Shown here piece by piece: positions 35,018 through 43,797 of a stretch of DNA of 51,469 nucleotides. Source of the stretch: CAZMNY01 sp964567745. Its GTDB lineage: Bacteria; Planctomycetota; Planctomycetia; Pirellulales; Pirellulaceae. The stretch's first letter is position 1. Every line of letters begins with the position of its first letter. The stretch covers positions 1-51,469 of the forward strand of contig CAZMNY010000054.1 of the NCBI GenBank assembly GCA_964567745.1, written 5' to 3'. Below the pieces are notes generated by a model that saw only the letters and a list, made by a program, of their open reading frames with translations, ran no database searches and was not told the DNA's origin. A program made the translations under genes and the position numbers.

Positions 35018-35361
35018 AAAGCCTGCTAAATACTCTGCTGGTCTTTGCCTTGGTATTCTGCGGCGCCGGAATTGCGTCGGTGAATGCTCAGCAAACCCTG
35101 GCTCCCGAAGCCAACGCGCGGGGATCAGAGGTAGAAGCGAAATAGAGGACGGTTGGTCTGCGACAGGCCAGCACGATGGGCGGCGGCACGGCCCCGATCG
35201 CTGAGACTGGAAAGTTGCGCGTATTCGTGCTGATGGGTCAGTCCAACATGCATGGAACAGCGCGGGCGCGCGAACTAAGGCCGCCTTACACAGAAAAGCA
35301 CGACCGCATCCGTATCTGGGCGAATGGCAGGTGGAGTATCTTGTTCCCACCCAGCGAGATT
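35014..35361 (+). pseudogene. sialate O-acetylesterase (SASA/DUF303)-like gene, broken
   Basis: A TTG overlapping the preceding TGA starts a signal peptide (MKSLLNTLLVFALVFCGAGI, about 25 residues). The frame is closed by a TAG at 35143-35145. The same frame then continues to KLRVFVLMGQSNMHGTARAR and KHDRIRIWANGRW, the N-terminal block of the SASA family, where GQSNM carries the catalytic serine. After FPPSEILR the family match ends where a 73-nt mobile-element repeat starts (35355). The gene therefore has both an in-frame stop and loss of its 3' part, including the histidine/aspartate block. It would have been a polysaccharide deacetylase of the same transcript as the esterase and cytochrome upstream. 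Confidence 0.65.
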
Positions 35362-35427
35362 CTCCGATTTGTCACCCACAATAACCAGATTTCCAAAGAG
35401 CAAATGCGTCGTTCGAGTTTCTTGGCC
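35355..35427 (-). repeat. 73-nt dispersed repeat, copy A
   Basis: Read on the minus strand it starts GGCCAAGAAACTCGAACGAC and ends ATCTCG. Its length of 73 nt and its ends are the same as at 43725-43797 and 45240-45312. It shares about 58 of 73 ungapped positions with the copy at 45240. It lies exactly at the point where the broken SASA-like gene loses similarity, with an IS21 fragment on its other side. Confidence 0.65.
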
Positions 35428-35435
35428 TCACGCGC

Positions 35436-35774
35436 GTGTTGACTGGCGAACTGGGGAAACGCGCCGCGTGCCAGGAGTACAAGTTACATTGGCAAACGCT
35501 GGAGAAGATCCTGAACCATACGGAGCCGCCAGGCTATCGTCGAACAAAAGCGCGGCCTCGACCGAAGATGGAACGGTTCCTGCCGGTCATCGTTGAGATT
35601 CTGGAGGCGGATCGACGAGCGCCGCGTAAGCAGCGCCACACCGCGAAGCGAATCTTCGACCGACTACAAGCGGCACTCTGGCTTCGCTACGCGACGCCAG
35701 ACTGCCGCTGTGTTCTTACAGACCAAACGTTACACCACCCGCCGAAACTTCTCCCGAGTCGCTCGAGCCGTTAG
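35436..35774 (+). pseudogene. IS21-family transposase (IstA-like) fragment
   Basis: The frame contains YKLHWQTLEKILNHTEPPGY, then RPKMERFLPVIVEILEADRR and PRKQRHTAKRIFDRL, the N-terminal helix-turn-helix and linker region of IS21-type transposases. The expected continuation (HGF..GY) appears in another frame as HSGFATRRQ, pointing to a frameshift, and the DDE catalytic core is absent. About 75 codons of real similarity remain. It is a decayed insertion at the end of the SASA-like gene. Confidence 0.65.
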
Positions 35775-35869
35775 AATTTGCTGCCACAAAAGATTATCGG
35801 AATGTCGTTTCATGCAACGATATTCCGTGTAGTCTACTTCTTGCATAGGACGGCGTGCCGTTAATGTCT

Positions 35870-37168
35870 CTACGTGATGATTCCTGATAAGGAACCATCA
35901 CTGTCGGAGTACTCGTCCGTTGGTACATCGAGTGCGTTGAGAAGCGTCACGTAAAGATCTGTCAGCGGCACCTTTTTGTTTTCGCTGTTGCCGCCGAATC
36001 TGTGAAACTTGCCATGCTTGAGACCGAGGTTCCTGCCGCCGCACACTAACAACGGATAATTACGGTTCACGTGCGTTTTGCTGTTGCTGCAACCGTAGTA
36101 CACGATCGTGTGGTCCAGCATCGTGCCACCTGGCTCTGGCGTGTCAGCTAATTTCTTAATGAACTCGGTTAACAAGTCGGTGTGGAATTGGTCGTATCGC
36201 CCCAGCACGGGACCACTGCCCTTGTGCGCCATATTGTGATGGTTGCCGCCCAGAATGCTGTTCCACGCGCCGCCATCCATGCCCAGCAACATGTACGTTG
36301 CGTAACGCGTCGAATCGCTCTGGAAAGCCAGGTAGATCAAGCTGTACATCGTGCGAACGAAGGCCGCGGGATCGCTTACGGACGCGCTGAGCGACAGGCC
36401 GTCTGCAGAAATCTGCGGCTTGGGAGTGTCCATCCATTTCTCCAGCCGGTCGATATCTTTTTCAACGTCACGCACGGCGTCGAGATAATGCGTCAGTTTC
36501 TTCGAATCGGCCTGGCCGAGCCGCCGTTTCATATCTCGATAAGATTCGAGGACCAAATCAAGGCGCTGCCGGTCGGCTGCCAACTTCTGTTGTTGTTTTT
36601 TCTTCAGTCTGGGATCTGAATTGAACAACCCGTCGTACAGGCCCCGAAGGTCATTGCTCGTCGGAATGGGCCGCCCAAACTGATTGAAGGACAAGGTCGT
36701 AGAACTGCTGTTACTCCCCATGCCGCCTTCGTTACCAAGAACCAGGCTTGGGTAGCGAGTCTTCATGCCATGCGTCATGGCTGCGATTTGATCGAAGGAC
36801 GGTGGCTTGACGCTGCTCTCGTGATGACAGCCGGTCAGGAACGGGCCGGCCGTGGTATGCCCATCTGCAAGGACGCAAGCCGGATGGTCCAGGCCATACA
36901 GCACGGTCGTCTCATTCGACAGGTCATTGAATCCTCGCATGGATCGGCTGAACTTCATTTTGCCATCGACCACTTGAGGGTAGAAGTTCCAATCGCCGGC
37001 GATGGAAACGCCGTGGCCGATATACAATCCAAGAAACCGCTTGGGTGTGTCGGCAGCCTGGCCTGGTGTCTTGCCGTTGGCCATGCACTCCAGCAGCGGC
37101 AAGCTCACGGCCACACCACCGGCACCGCGAAGGAAGGTTCGTCGGTCTATGCTATTTGTTGCTGCCAC
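35870..37168 (-). CDS. DUF1552 family Tat-exported protein
   Basis: I take the GTG at 37168 (VAATNSIDRRTFLRGAGG, twin arginines R9-R10), which gives 432 residues and a 17-base overlap with the upstream DUF1592 gene; longer starts push the signal inward. Motifs are IGHGVSIAGDWNFYP, GLDHPACVLADGHTTAG, NMAHKGSGP (in place of LTHHG) and TIVYYGCSNSKTHVNRNYP with GGRNLGLKHGKFH. It is closer in pattern to a different DUF1552 subfamily than the pairs at 10042 and 15925. A coil of lysines and glutamines (KKKQQQKLAADRQ) lies mid-protein, as in relatives. It is co-transcribed with the DUF1592 gene directly upstream. Function is unknown. Confidence 0.9.
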   Translation of the reverse strand: MAATNSIDRRTFLRGAGGVAVSLPLLECMANGKTPGQAADTPKRFLGLYIGHGVSIAGDWNFYPQVVDGKMKFSRSMRGFNDLSNETTVLYGLDHPACVLADGHTTAGPFLTGCHHESSVKPPSFDQIAAMTHGMKTRYPSLVLGNEGGMGSNSSSTTLSFNQFGRPIPTSNDLRGLYDGLFNSDPRLKKKQQQKLAADRQRLDLVLESYRDMKRRLGQADSKKLTHYLDAVRDVEKDIDRLEKWMDTPKPQISADGLSLSASVSDPAAFVRTMYSLIYLAFQSDSTRYATYMLLGMDGGAWNSILGGNHHNMAHKGSGPVLGRYDQFHTDLLTEFIKKLADTPEPGGTMLDHTIVYYGCSNSKTHVNRNYPLLVCGGRNLGLKHGKFHRFGGNSENKKVPLTDLYVTLLNALDVPTDEYSDSDGSLSGIIT

Positions 37169-40100
37169 GAGTCGGCTCCTTGATTCCACCTTCTTTGAAA
37201 GCCGGCGACATAGCGATTGCATGGATGAGCGACCTCATCCGGTAACCGCTCTTTTTGAACGCGGCTTGAAGATCGCTGATTTGTTGTTCATCTCGGTATG
37301 TCAGCGGACGGCCCAGTGCGTAAGAGAGCATGTGCTCCGTAAACCCGCGGGCAAAATCGTCGCGATATTTTTCGACCAAATACTGCTTCAACGGCAACAG
37401 GCCGTTGATACCACGCCCCGCAATCGTGACATCTTTCAGCACGGGGCCCGCGTTAACGATCTTTGTGCGCGGCAGGCCGACCGCGTCGAACCCTTCCATC
37501 GCGATGCCCCAGTGGTCGATATCTTTGTGACAGTCATAGCAGGTCGTGCCGGTCGCCAGATGCTCGGCAAACTTTTCCCGGATGGACAACGGACGACTTC
37601 GCGGCTTGTCGGCCGATGACTGTTCTTCCAAACCAGGGACTTCCGGCGGCGGGTCAGATGGCGGATTTCCCAGGAAACGCCCGCGCAACCACACCCCACG
37701 CTTTATCGCATGCGCATCCTGACCGTTCGAGTGCCCCAACAGGAACGAACCTTGAGCGAGGATTCCGCCGCCACGTATTCCTGGTGCTGGCGCACGCACA
37801 AATCTGGCGGAATGGACCGGCGGAGCGCCATAATGCTCGGCCATCATGTCGTTGAGCATGACGAAATCAGATTCAAGGAAACTTAGGCAACTCAGATTCT
37901 TGCGCAGAATCTCCGAGAAAAACGCAACGCTCTCGAGCTTCATGTGTTCCTTGGTTCTAACGCTGAGCCGCGTGTTCTTGAAACGCGGATAATAGTTCGG
38001 GTCGATGGCAACCGCGTCGAATGCCGTAAAATCGATCCACTGCCCCGCAAAATCAGAAACAAAACGCTCCGACCGTTTGTCAGCCAATAGTCTGTCTACT
38101 TCGCGCTTCACGACGTTATCGCTGATCGGCAATTTGCCTCCGACGGCTGCGATCAGCTTGGCATCCGGAGGGCCGTTCCACAGGAAATAGGAGAGCCGAG
38201 AGCCAAGTCCATGGCGGTCGGAAGTATTCAGGAACAGGAACTTGGAGTCGAGCAGGATCGTCTTCACGACGTTGCGTAAAGCTGCAGTTCCCGAGCGGCC
38301 TGCGGTCTTTTCTCTTTCACAAAGTAGGCCGATATAAGCAATGTCCTTCGCATCCAGCGGACGACGCCACGCCTTTGCAGCGAACTGATTCAAGCCGGTC
38401 TGCAGGCTCTCGTATGAAATGCGCCCCTTTTTCAGATATGGTTTGGCGACTGGCGGCGGCCAGCTGGCATGATAGGGAACCTCAAACTCCACACGCTCGA
38501 TAATGGCGTGTCCATGCGACTTCATCGCGTCAGGATAAACGGCCGCTCCGCCACCTTCGTTGCCATGCCGACCGTTGTTTCCGTTGACCGAAGGTCGTAA
38601 ACCGGCTTTATTCCCAAACGCCTTTATCCATTGGTCGTCTGCTCGGACCAGGAAGATCGGATCGGTCGAGAGGTGCCGACCCGGAAGCGCGTATCCGGTC
38701 AACTTATTGTGATTCGTGATAGTCAGCGTTCGGAAGCTCAACCAGTACCCAGGCGACCGATCGTCCTTGACAATCCGCTTGGTCGAAGTGCCGAGGTGAT
38801 CGGCCAAGCTGCCAAACATCTCGAAATGCTGCGTCCCCTCTTTCGCCGGAACCTGAATCGCGCGAACCAGCTTGTAAGGCAGATCGCCGCCCTGGCAAAG
38901 ATAGACTCCCAGTTCCTGCGGTACGCGTGGTCCGCCATCCGCAGGCGGTTCGTTGCGGACGGTCAGGCCCACGCGAAATCGACCGCTGCCGCGATTATCC
39001 CGCAGGTACATGCGAAACTCGTGCTTGGGCGGGATCGGTACACGAAACTTGTCGCCGAGCCAATCTGGTCCCTCATACAAACGCCGCAAGCCACGGTACA
39101 AAAAATTGTCGCCCGCCCAGTGGCATTTTTCCCAGTCGTTACCGGCCACGCGAAACACATCGTCGGGCGGACTTAGGTTGTCGGGAAACACCTCCAGCAA
39201 CACCTCGTCCAGCAAGTCGGCATACAACAGCAAATGGGAACCGGAAAGATCCAATTCGTTCTGCACCGAAAAGCCGTGCTTATGAATCGGATCGCGAATC
39301 AACCGATCGGCAATATTGGTTGGCGTTCCCAACAAATCCTGCAGGCTGTGAGCGATTTGCTGATTCGTTAAACGCAACAGTGGATCGTCCACGAGTTGGC
39401 TGTCCGCTTCGTGTCGCTCCAGCATCGACAACGCCTGGTTGAGAAACGCCTGCCGCTGCAGCGTGGAAGGTTGCGATTCATCTTCCGGCGGCATGTCGCC
39501 TCGCTGGATGTTGTGAACGACAGTCTCCCACAATTTGTGGTTGTCACCGGTTACGCGCGAACCAATTTGATCGAGGCGAACGTCGCCTTTCTGTTCTTGC
39601 GGTCCATGACACTTCATGCAGTATTGTGAAAAGAACGCAGTTGCCGTGATCGGTGCGGAATGCCTGCTCGCCGCGGTGTCCGATGTATTGACGATATGAA
39701 TGCCAAAGATCTGGTTGGAAATAACTCCGCTGCGAGAGCCACTAGATTTCACCACGAACGAGTCGCTCGACACGTTTCGGAAAAGTGCGTACGAGCCGCC
39801 TTTGGTAGGCGCCCCCGACGTCTTACTCGTAATCTGCTTCATCTCGTCCGCGGCCGCACGGCCATCAGTCGCGTAGAAGTAAGTTACGTCGCCGAGCGTG
39901 ATGGAAAGTTCGGAATCGCTCTCGGTCCGCGACTGCGTGAAGACGTAGACGTCGTAGGCCGCATAGGGAATCTGAGCGAACGAGATAGCCACTTCATTGT
40001 CTTTGCCAACACCGCTGCCAAACACTCCGTCACCGACCATCCTATTGAAGCCAGCTTTACTCGTGATGCCTGCACCAAAATCATTCCAACTGCGTCCGGA

Positions 40101-40346
40101 CACTACAGTCACATCGGCGGTCGTGGCGTCCCGCGAGTCATCATGAAGGTCCCGCGTCGTCCCAACGGCGGTCGCAACGTTATTCCAAAAAACGCCGGAA
40201 ACGATCCCTGGATTGTCCGTTGGCAGTACCTTCGTGTTTTGAAAAAAGTTTACACCAATCGACTGCGGTGCCGCCGCAGCTGCTGTGACAAGCAACAGAC
40301 CTGCTAAAACACTAAATGTCAGAACAGTTGTCCTGCAATTAGTCAC
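37152..40346 (-). CDS. dihaem DUF1592-family protein with an added N-terminal beta domain
   Basis: This is the longest DUF1592 protein here, 1064 residues. The GTG at 40346 has AGAGGA about 8 bases upstream and leads straight into a signal peptide (about 1-26); a GTG at 40367 is the alternative. Residues about 28-222 are an additional beta-sandwich domain (SIGVNFFQN, IPYAAYDVYVFTQ, GGSYALFRNV) found in other planctomycete secreted proteins, possibly carbohydrate-binding. Then come haem c C243-M-K-C-H, DUF1587/1595-like parts, a long central sandwich, LSYFLWNGPPDAKL of DUF1592, a second haem C936-Y-D-C-H and DUF1585. It is paired with the DUF1552 gene downstream. Confidence 0.88.
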   Translation of the reverse strand: MTNCRTTVLTFSVLAGLLLVTAAAAAPQSIGVNFFQNTKVLPTDNPGIVSGVFWNNVATAVGTTRDLHDDSRDATTADVTVVSGRSWNDFGAGITSKAGFNRMVGDGVFGSGVGKDNEVAISFAQIPYAAYDVYVFTQSRTESDSELSITLGDVTYFYATDGRAAADEMKQITSKTSGAPTKGGSYALFRNVSSDSFVVKSSGSRSGVISNQIFGIHIVNTSDTAASRHSAPITATAFFSQYCMKCHGPQEQKGDVRLDQIGSRVTGDNHKLWETVVHNIQRGDMPPEDESQPSTLQRQAFLNQALSMLERHEADSQLVDDPLLRLTNQQIAHSLQDLLGTPTNIADRLIRDPIHKHGFSVQNELDLSGSHLLLYADLLDEVLLEVFPDNLSPPDDVFRVAGNDWEKCHWAGDNFLYRGLRRLYEGPDWLGDKFRVPIPPKHEFRMYLRDNRGSGRFRVGLTVRNEPPADGGPRVPQELGVYLCQGGDLPYKLVRAIQVPAKEGTQHFEMFGSLADHLGTSTKRIVKDDRSPGYWLSFRTLTITNHNKLTGYALPGRHLSTDPIFLVRADDQWIKAFGNKAGLRPSVNGNNGRHGNEGGGAAVYPDAMKSHGHAIIERVEFEVPYHASWPPPVAKPYLKKGRISYESLQTGLNQFAAKAWRRPLDAKDIAYIGLLCEREKTAGRSGTAALRNVVKTILLDSKFLFLNTSDRHGLGSRLSYFLWNGPPDAKLIAAVGGKLPISDNVVKREVDRLLADKRSERFVSDFAGQWIDFTAFDAVAIDPNYYPRFKNTRLSVRTKEHMKLESVAFFSEILRKNLSCLSFLESDFVMLNDMMAEHYGAPPVHSARFVRAPAPGIRGGGILAQGSFLLGHSNGQDAHAIKRGVWLRGRFLGNPPSDPPPEVPGLEEQSSADKPRSRPLSIREKFAEHLATGTTCYDCHKDIDHWGIAMEGFDAVGLPRTKIVNAGPVLKDVTIAGRGINGLLPLKQYLVEKYRDDFARGFTEHMLSYALGRPLTYRDEQQISDLQAAFKKSGYRMRSLIHAIAMSPAFKEGGIKEPTRGSNK

Positions 40347-40435
40347 TGGTACGTTTCCTCTATACACCGTGCATGTCGACGTTTTCCTCGACTGTATTGT
40401 AGCCTAACTCGCCAATGCCATTGAGGGCGATTCAT

Positions 40436-40633
40436 TCACTTGACCTTCCGGTAAAGAAAGGCATCGGAGGTCAACAGTGAAGTGAGTAACGCCTTCATGC
40501 TGCCATGGTTGTCTGCATAAGCCTTGTAGGCATCCTGGAGAACCGGCGCGTCGTTGATGGTTTCGTTTCGTCCCATCCAGTAGCGGAATGCATGTCGCAC
40601 GAACACCTGCTTCACACGCTCACTTTGCGCGAG
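40436..40633 (-). pseudogene. C-terminal remnant of another DUF1592/DUF1585-type gene
   Basis: On the minus strand about 65 codons end in TGA (40436-40438) and include RVKQVFVRHAFRYWMGRNE and LLTSLLTSDAFLYRK. This is the DUF1585 ending of the haem-protein family, of the RYWMGRNET type that differs from the five intact copies. Upstream the frame meets TAG, and the sequence changes to the leader of a serine recombinase fragment. The 5' part of the gene is therefore lost at about 40634. It would have been the gene before the intact DUF1592/DUF1552 pair. Confidence 0.65.
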
Positions 40634-40757
40634 TGACTACCCCCCGATGTTTGGACCAAGTTGAGTGAGAGAATCGAGGTTAAGTAAGCGGCTGTGTTCT
40701 GTAGGCTGAGGCGTAGCCGAAACCGGAAGCACAACTGGCCATGGGAGGGCGACAAGG

Positions 40758-40853
40758 ATGAACCCAACTCAATCACCGAATCTGCACGTCGGAATCTACG
40801 CACGCGTCTCATCTGATCAACAGACGCGAGCTGTTGTCGGCCGCCAGCGTTGA
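40758..40853 (+). pseudogene. N-terminal fragment of a serine recombinase
   Basis: An ATG with AAGG directly in front opens 31 codons containing HVGIYARVSSDQQTR, the start of the resolvase catalytic domain where the serine of YARVSS is the nucleophile. A TGA follows at 40851 and no further recombinase sequence is seen. The roughly 120 bases upstream probably belong to the same element. It marks the insertion or recombination that cut the DUF1592-type gene next to it. Confidence 0.6.
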
Positions 40854-40911
40854 TTGGGGCGCTTCCGTTCGCGACATGGCGATCGTTGAATGATCCGAAG
40901 AAGCGGACGAC

Positions 40912-41805
40912 TTAACGATCGACCGCAAGTTGGCGGCTCTTCAACCAATCGACCATGCGATCTGGCCATGTGCCAATGTCCGAATTCTTTTTCGCTCGCG
41001 TCCCATAGCCGTGTCCGCCGTTGCGATAGACGTGCAATTCCGTTTCGACGGAAGCTTTCTTGAGCGCCGCATAAAACAAAACGCTTCCGAGCGATGATGA
41101 GTTGTCATCGTTGGTGTGAACAATAAACGTCGGCGGCGCATCCTTGGTGACTTTGATCTGCGGAAGCAACGCGTCTGCCTTGGAGTCATACATATTCCAC
41201 GGGTAGATCAAGATGGAAAACGCGGGGCGATGTGAAATCTTGTCTGTTTTGTCTAGCGGATCGTAAGCGAGTTTGCCTCCGTCAGTCAAAAGTCGAGCGG
41301 CAACCTGTCCGCCGGCGGAGAAGCCCAACAAGCCGATCCTATCTTTGTCGATCTTCCACTGGTCCGAGTTCGCGCGAAGATATTTCAACGTTCGCTGCGT
41401 ATCTTGCAGGGCCCGCTGCCAACCGGGATCGCTCGCGTCTTTCTTAGTGCGATAGCGGAGCACAAACGCCGTGACGCCAATTCGGTTGAGAATCACGGCG
41501 GCTTCTGATCCTTCCAAGTCGGGCACAACAAAATTGAACCCGCCGCCGGGCAAAATCAACGCCGCCACACCGCTAGGATTCTCGGCGGGGTAGACGTCGA
41601 GCGTCGGCTTGCGGACGTCTTTCAATCGCGTGATCGGCAACGCTCGGTTCTTGAGCGGCGGAAGCTTTGTTCCCGTTTCCCGCGATGTTTCGCCAGGCGC
41701 CAAGTCGGGCCAAATCGAAACGTTGGCAGTCGGTTTCGGCGCGGCTTGAGCAAGAACGAAGGATGCTGGCGAGAGCGCTACGAGAATCAAGATGAATGTA
41801 CGCAT
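40912..41805 (-). CDS. secreted alpha/beta-hydrolase (carbohydrate esterase type)
   Basis: From the ATG at 41805 it has 297 residues and a signal peptide (about 1-20, cut after VLAQ or AQA). It is an esterase of the BD-FAE/XynB-like family often annotated as endo-1,4-beta-xylanase B-like. It has oxyanion loop P-G-G-G-F (86-90), nucleophile G-F-S163-A-G-G, an acid in HTNDDNSS and catalytic histidine in GGHGYG. All catalytic parts are present. The stop lies 58 bases from the serine recombinase fragment, so the 3' flank is recombined. It is divergent from the sulfatase at 42149 and probably served by the shared 343-base region. It likely removes acetyl groups from a polysaccharide. Confidence 0.86.
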   Translation of the reverse strand: MRTFILILVALSPASFVLAQAAPKPTANVSIWPDLAPGETSRETGTKLPPLKNRALPITRLKDVRKPTLDVYPAENPSGVAALILPGGGFNFVVPDLEGSEAAVILNRIGVTAFVLRYRTKKDASDPGWQRALQDTQRTLKYLRANSDQWKIDKDRIGLLGFSAGGQVAARLLTDGGKLAYDPLDKTDKISHRPAFSILIYPWNMYDSKADALLPQIKVTKDAPPTFIVHTNDDNSSSLGSVLFYAALKKASVETELHVYRNGGHGYGTRAKKNSDIGTWPDRMVDWLKSRQLAVDR

Positions 41806-42148
41806 TGCAGTCCAAAGCAATCGAGGGAGAGCGGCACAGCAGATTCGACGCGGCGGCTATCCTACCGCATATGATCCCGGTTTTCATTCCAAGGCCAGGA
41901 ACCATCTCTCGTTGCCTGCGTGTTCGAGCAGGTCTACGTCAAAAACGGCGGAGGAGTTGGGGCCAGATCGACCGCCGCGCTTGTCCAAGTTCCGGAAACG
42001 GCGTCGGGCTGCGATGCGAGCTAACACGGATCGCGTTCCCGCGTGAACTCGACTGCCGCTCGTTTTCGAGGGATACTGAAGATGAGTTGATTTTCGATAC
42101 CTCCATTGGTTGGTCCGCACCGCATCACAAACCGAGAAGCCATCATCC
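41806..42148. other. divergent intergenic region between esterase and sulfatase genes
   Basis: This 343-base region must hold the start signals for both divergent genes. On the minus strand an open frame of 88 codons crosses it (41884-42150, containing DVDLLEHAGNERWFLALE), with coding-like composition but no recognised family and no independent support. I see no clear promoter boxes, repeats or RNA gene. Confidence 0.3.
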
Positions 42149-43597
42149 ATGAATTACATGAGCAAGCTCTTGACGCTTCTTCTTCTCCCGCTGTTTGCCC
42201 AGTCGTTGTTCGCAGCAGAAGCAACTCGCCCGAACATTCTTTTTATCATGGTCGACGATTTGGGAAAGGAATGGATAAGTTGCTACGGCGGCGACGACAT
42301 TGAGACCCCGAATATCGACGCGCTGGCGAAAGGCGGAATGAAGTTCCACAATGCCTGGTCGATGCCCCAATGCACGCCGACGCGGGTGACGCTTCTGACA
42401 GGGCAGTATCCTTGGCGGACCGGTTGGGTGAATCACTGGGACGTGCCTCGTTGGGGAGTTGGCTATTTCGACTGGCGTAAATACACCACGTTCGCGCGGG
42501 TGATGAAGTCTGCCGGCTATTCGACGTGCGCCGCCGGTAAGTGGCAAATCAACGATTTTCGCGTTGAACCCGAGGCGATGAAGAAGCACGGGTTCGATGA
42601 CTGGTGCATGTGGACTGGCTACGAAGCGGGCAATCGCCCCAGCGGCGAACGCTATTGGGACGCTTACATCAATACGCCGAAAGGGAGCAAGACTTACGAC
42701 AAGCAATTTGGGCCAGATGTCTACGCCGATTATCTCGTCGAGTTTATGACGCGCCACAAAGATGAACCGATGTGTTTATACTTCCCGATGGTGCTGACGC
42801 ACGGCCCGCTTGTGCATACGCCCAGTGAACCGGACGTGTCGAAAGGCGTCGACAAGCTCAAGGCGATGGTGCGATATACGGATCATTTGGTCGGACGACT
42901 CGTCGACTCGATCGACAACCTGGGCCTTCGCGAGCGAACGATTATAATCTTCACAACCGACAACGGTACGTCGGGCGGTTTGAGAGGAACCATCGACGGC
43001 GTTAGACCTTCGGGCGGCAAGGCCTCAAAGTACGAAGGCGGCGTGTCGGAGCCGTTTATCGTGAATTGCCCGGGCCGAGTTGCCGCAGGCGTTGAGACCA
43101 ATGCGCTAACCGACTTCAGCGATCTTATGCCGACGTTTGCCGAGTTGGGCGCAGCCAAAATGCCGGCTGGAATGAAAGTCGATGGCGTCTCGATCGCACC
43201 CGTGATACTCGGTAACGCAAAGGACTCGCCTCGCCAGTGGATCATGTCGCTCGGGCACGGCGCGGCGAAGCTCGATGCCAAAGGCGTGCACGGGGCATCG
43301 CCCTACGTCTCCCGCGTGATTCGAGACAAACGCTGGAAGGTCTGGGTCAATACGAGCGGCGAGATTGACGAACTCTACGACATGAAAAGCGATCCGTACG
43401 AAAAAGAGAATCTCCTGTCCGTCAAGACGGATGACCGATCGGACGCTCTTGCCGCTCTGGTCAAGTTCCGCGCGGTCGTCGCTTCGATGCCCAAGAAGGA
43501 CGCCCGTCCGCAATACGCGCCTCGCGCAGCGAATGAGTGGGACAAAAAACCGGGCAGCAGAAAAGAGAAGCGACGCAAGAAACGCAAGAAGACGTAG
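42149..43597 (+). CDS. secreted sulfatase with very basic C-terminus
   Basis: From the ATG at 42149 (an ATG at 42158 is also possible) it has 482 residues, with a signal peptide (about 1-23). Metal aspartates are D36-D37 (MVDDLG), the formylglycine motif is C75-T-P-T-R, and the distal site is TTDNGTSGG. It is a paralogue of the sulfatase at 6309-7616 (same order of SCYG, DVPRWG, GKWQIN). Unlike that one it ends in a polybasic tail of about 16 residues, mostly Lys and Arg. The gene is divergent from a carbohydrate esterase, the same functional pairing as in the seven-gene set. An extended hairpin starts 36 bases after the stop. The substrate is unknown. Confidence 0.93.
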   Translation: MNYMSKLLTLLLLPLFAQSLFAAEATRPNILFIMVDDLGKEWISCYGGDDIETPNIDALAKGGMKFHNAWSMPQCTPTRVTLLTGQYPWRTGWVNHWDVPRWGVGYFDWRKYTTFARVMKSAGYSTCAAGKWQINDFRVEPEAMKKHGFDDWCMWTGYEAGNRPSGERYWDAYINTPKGSKTYDKQFGPDVYADYLVEFMTRHKDEPMCLYFPMVLTHGPLVHTPSEPDVSKGVDKLKAMVRYTDHLVGRLVDSIDNLGLRERTIIIFTTDNGTSGGLRGTIDGVRPSGGKASKYEGGVSEPFIVNCPGRVAAGVETNALTDFSDLMPTFAELGAAKMPAGMKVDGVSIAPVILGNAKDSPRQWIMSLGHGAAKLDAKGVHGASPYVSRVIRDKRWKVWVNTSGEIDELYDMKSDPYEKENLLSVKTDDRSDALAALVKFRAVVASMPKKDARPQYAPRAANEWDKKPGSRKEKRRKKRKKT

Positions 43598-43632
43598 TGC
43601 CTTCCTAGCTCGTGAAATCTGAGAGAGTTTCA

Positions 43633-43712
43633 GGCACGAGTCACTTTGCTAGTGATTTCAAGAATTCGGCGAACGAGTTGGCCGCCGGTTCGAAATCCCA
43701 TTGGCTCGTGCC
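43633..43712 (+). other. extended stem-loop after the sulfatase gene
   Basis: Nested complementary blocks lie in order: GGCACGAG (43633) with CTCGTGCC (to 43712), GATTTC (43654) with GAAATC (43692), GAA with TTC, and CGGCG (43667) with CGCCG (43683), leaving an 11-nt loop. That is 22 paired bases in four collinear blocks over 80 nt. There is no T-run after it. It may act as a transcript end or as a structured flank of the mobile element. It contains GGTTCGAAATCC, resembling a tRNA T-loop, but no cloverleaf forms. Confidence 0.45.
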
Positions 43713-43724
43713 GTGCTCCCGTAT

Positions 43725-43797
43725 GGCCAAAAAAGTCCAACGACGCGTCTTCTCTTTGAGAACTGTGGCTTCTTCGTCATTCAACATGCGGATCTCG
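43725..43797 (+). repeat. 73-nt dispersed repeat, copy C
   Basis: It starts GGCCAAAAAAGTCCAACGAC and ends ATCTCG, 73 nt. Its first 38 bases match the reverse complement of the copy at 45240-45312 at 33 positions; the rest is more diverged. It has the opposite orientation to that copy, with the transposase gene between them. Confidence 0.6.

Noticed and set aside
43633..43712. tRNA-like features: an 8-bp acceptor-like end pair and GGTTCGAAATCC resembling a T-loop
   Set aside because: The bases next to the T-loop-like part do not form a 5-bp stem, extra bases separate it from the end pair, and no anticodon arm fits. It is listed only as a stem-loop.
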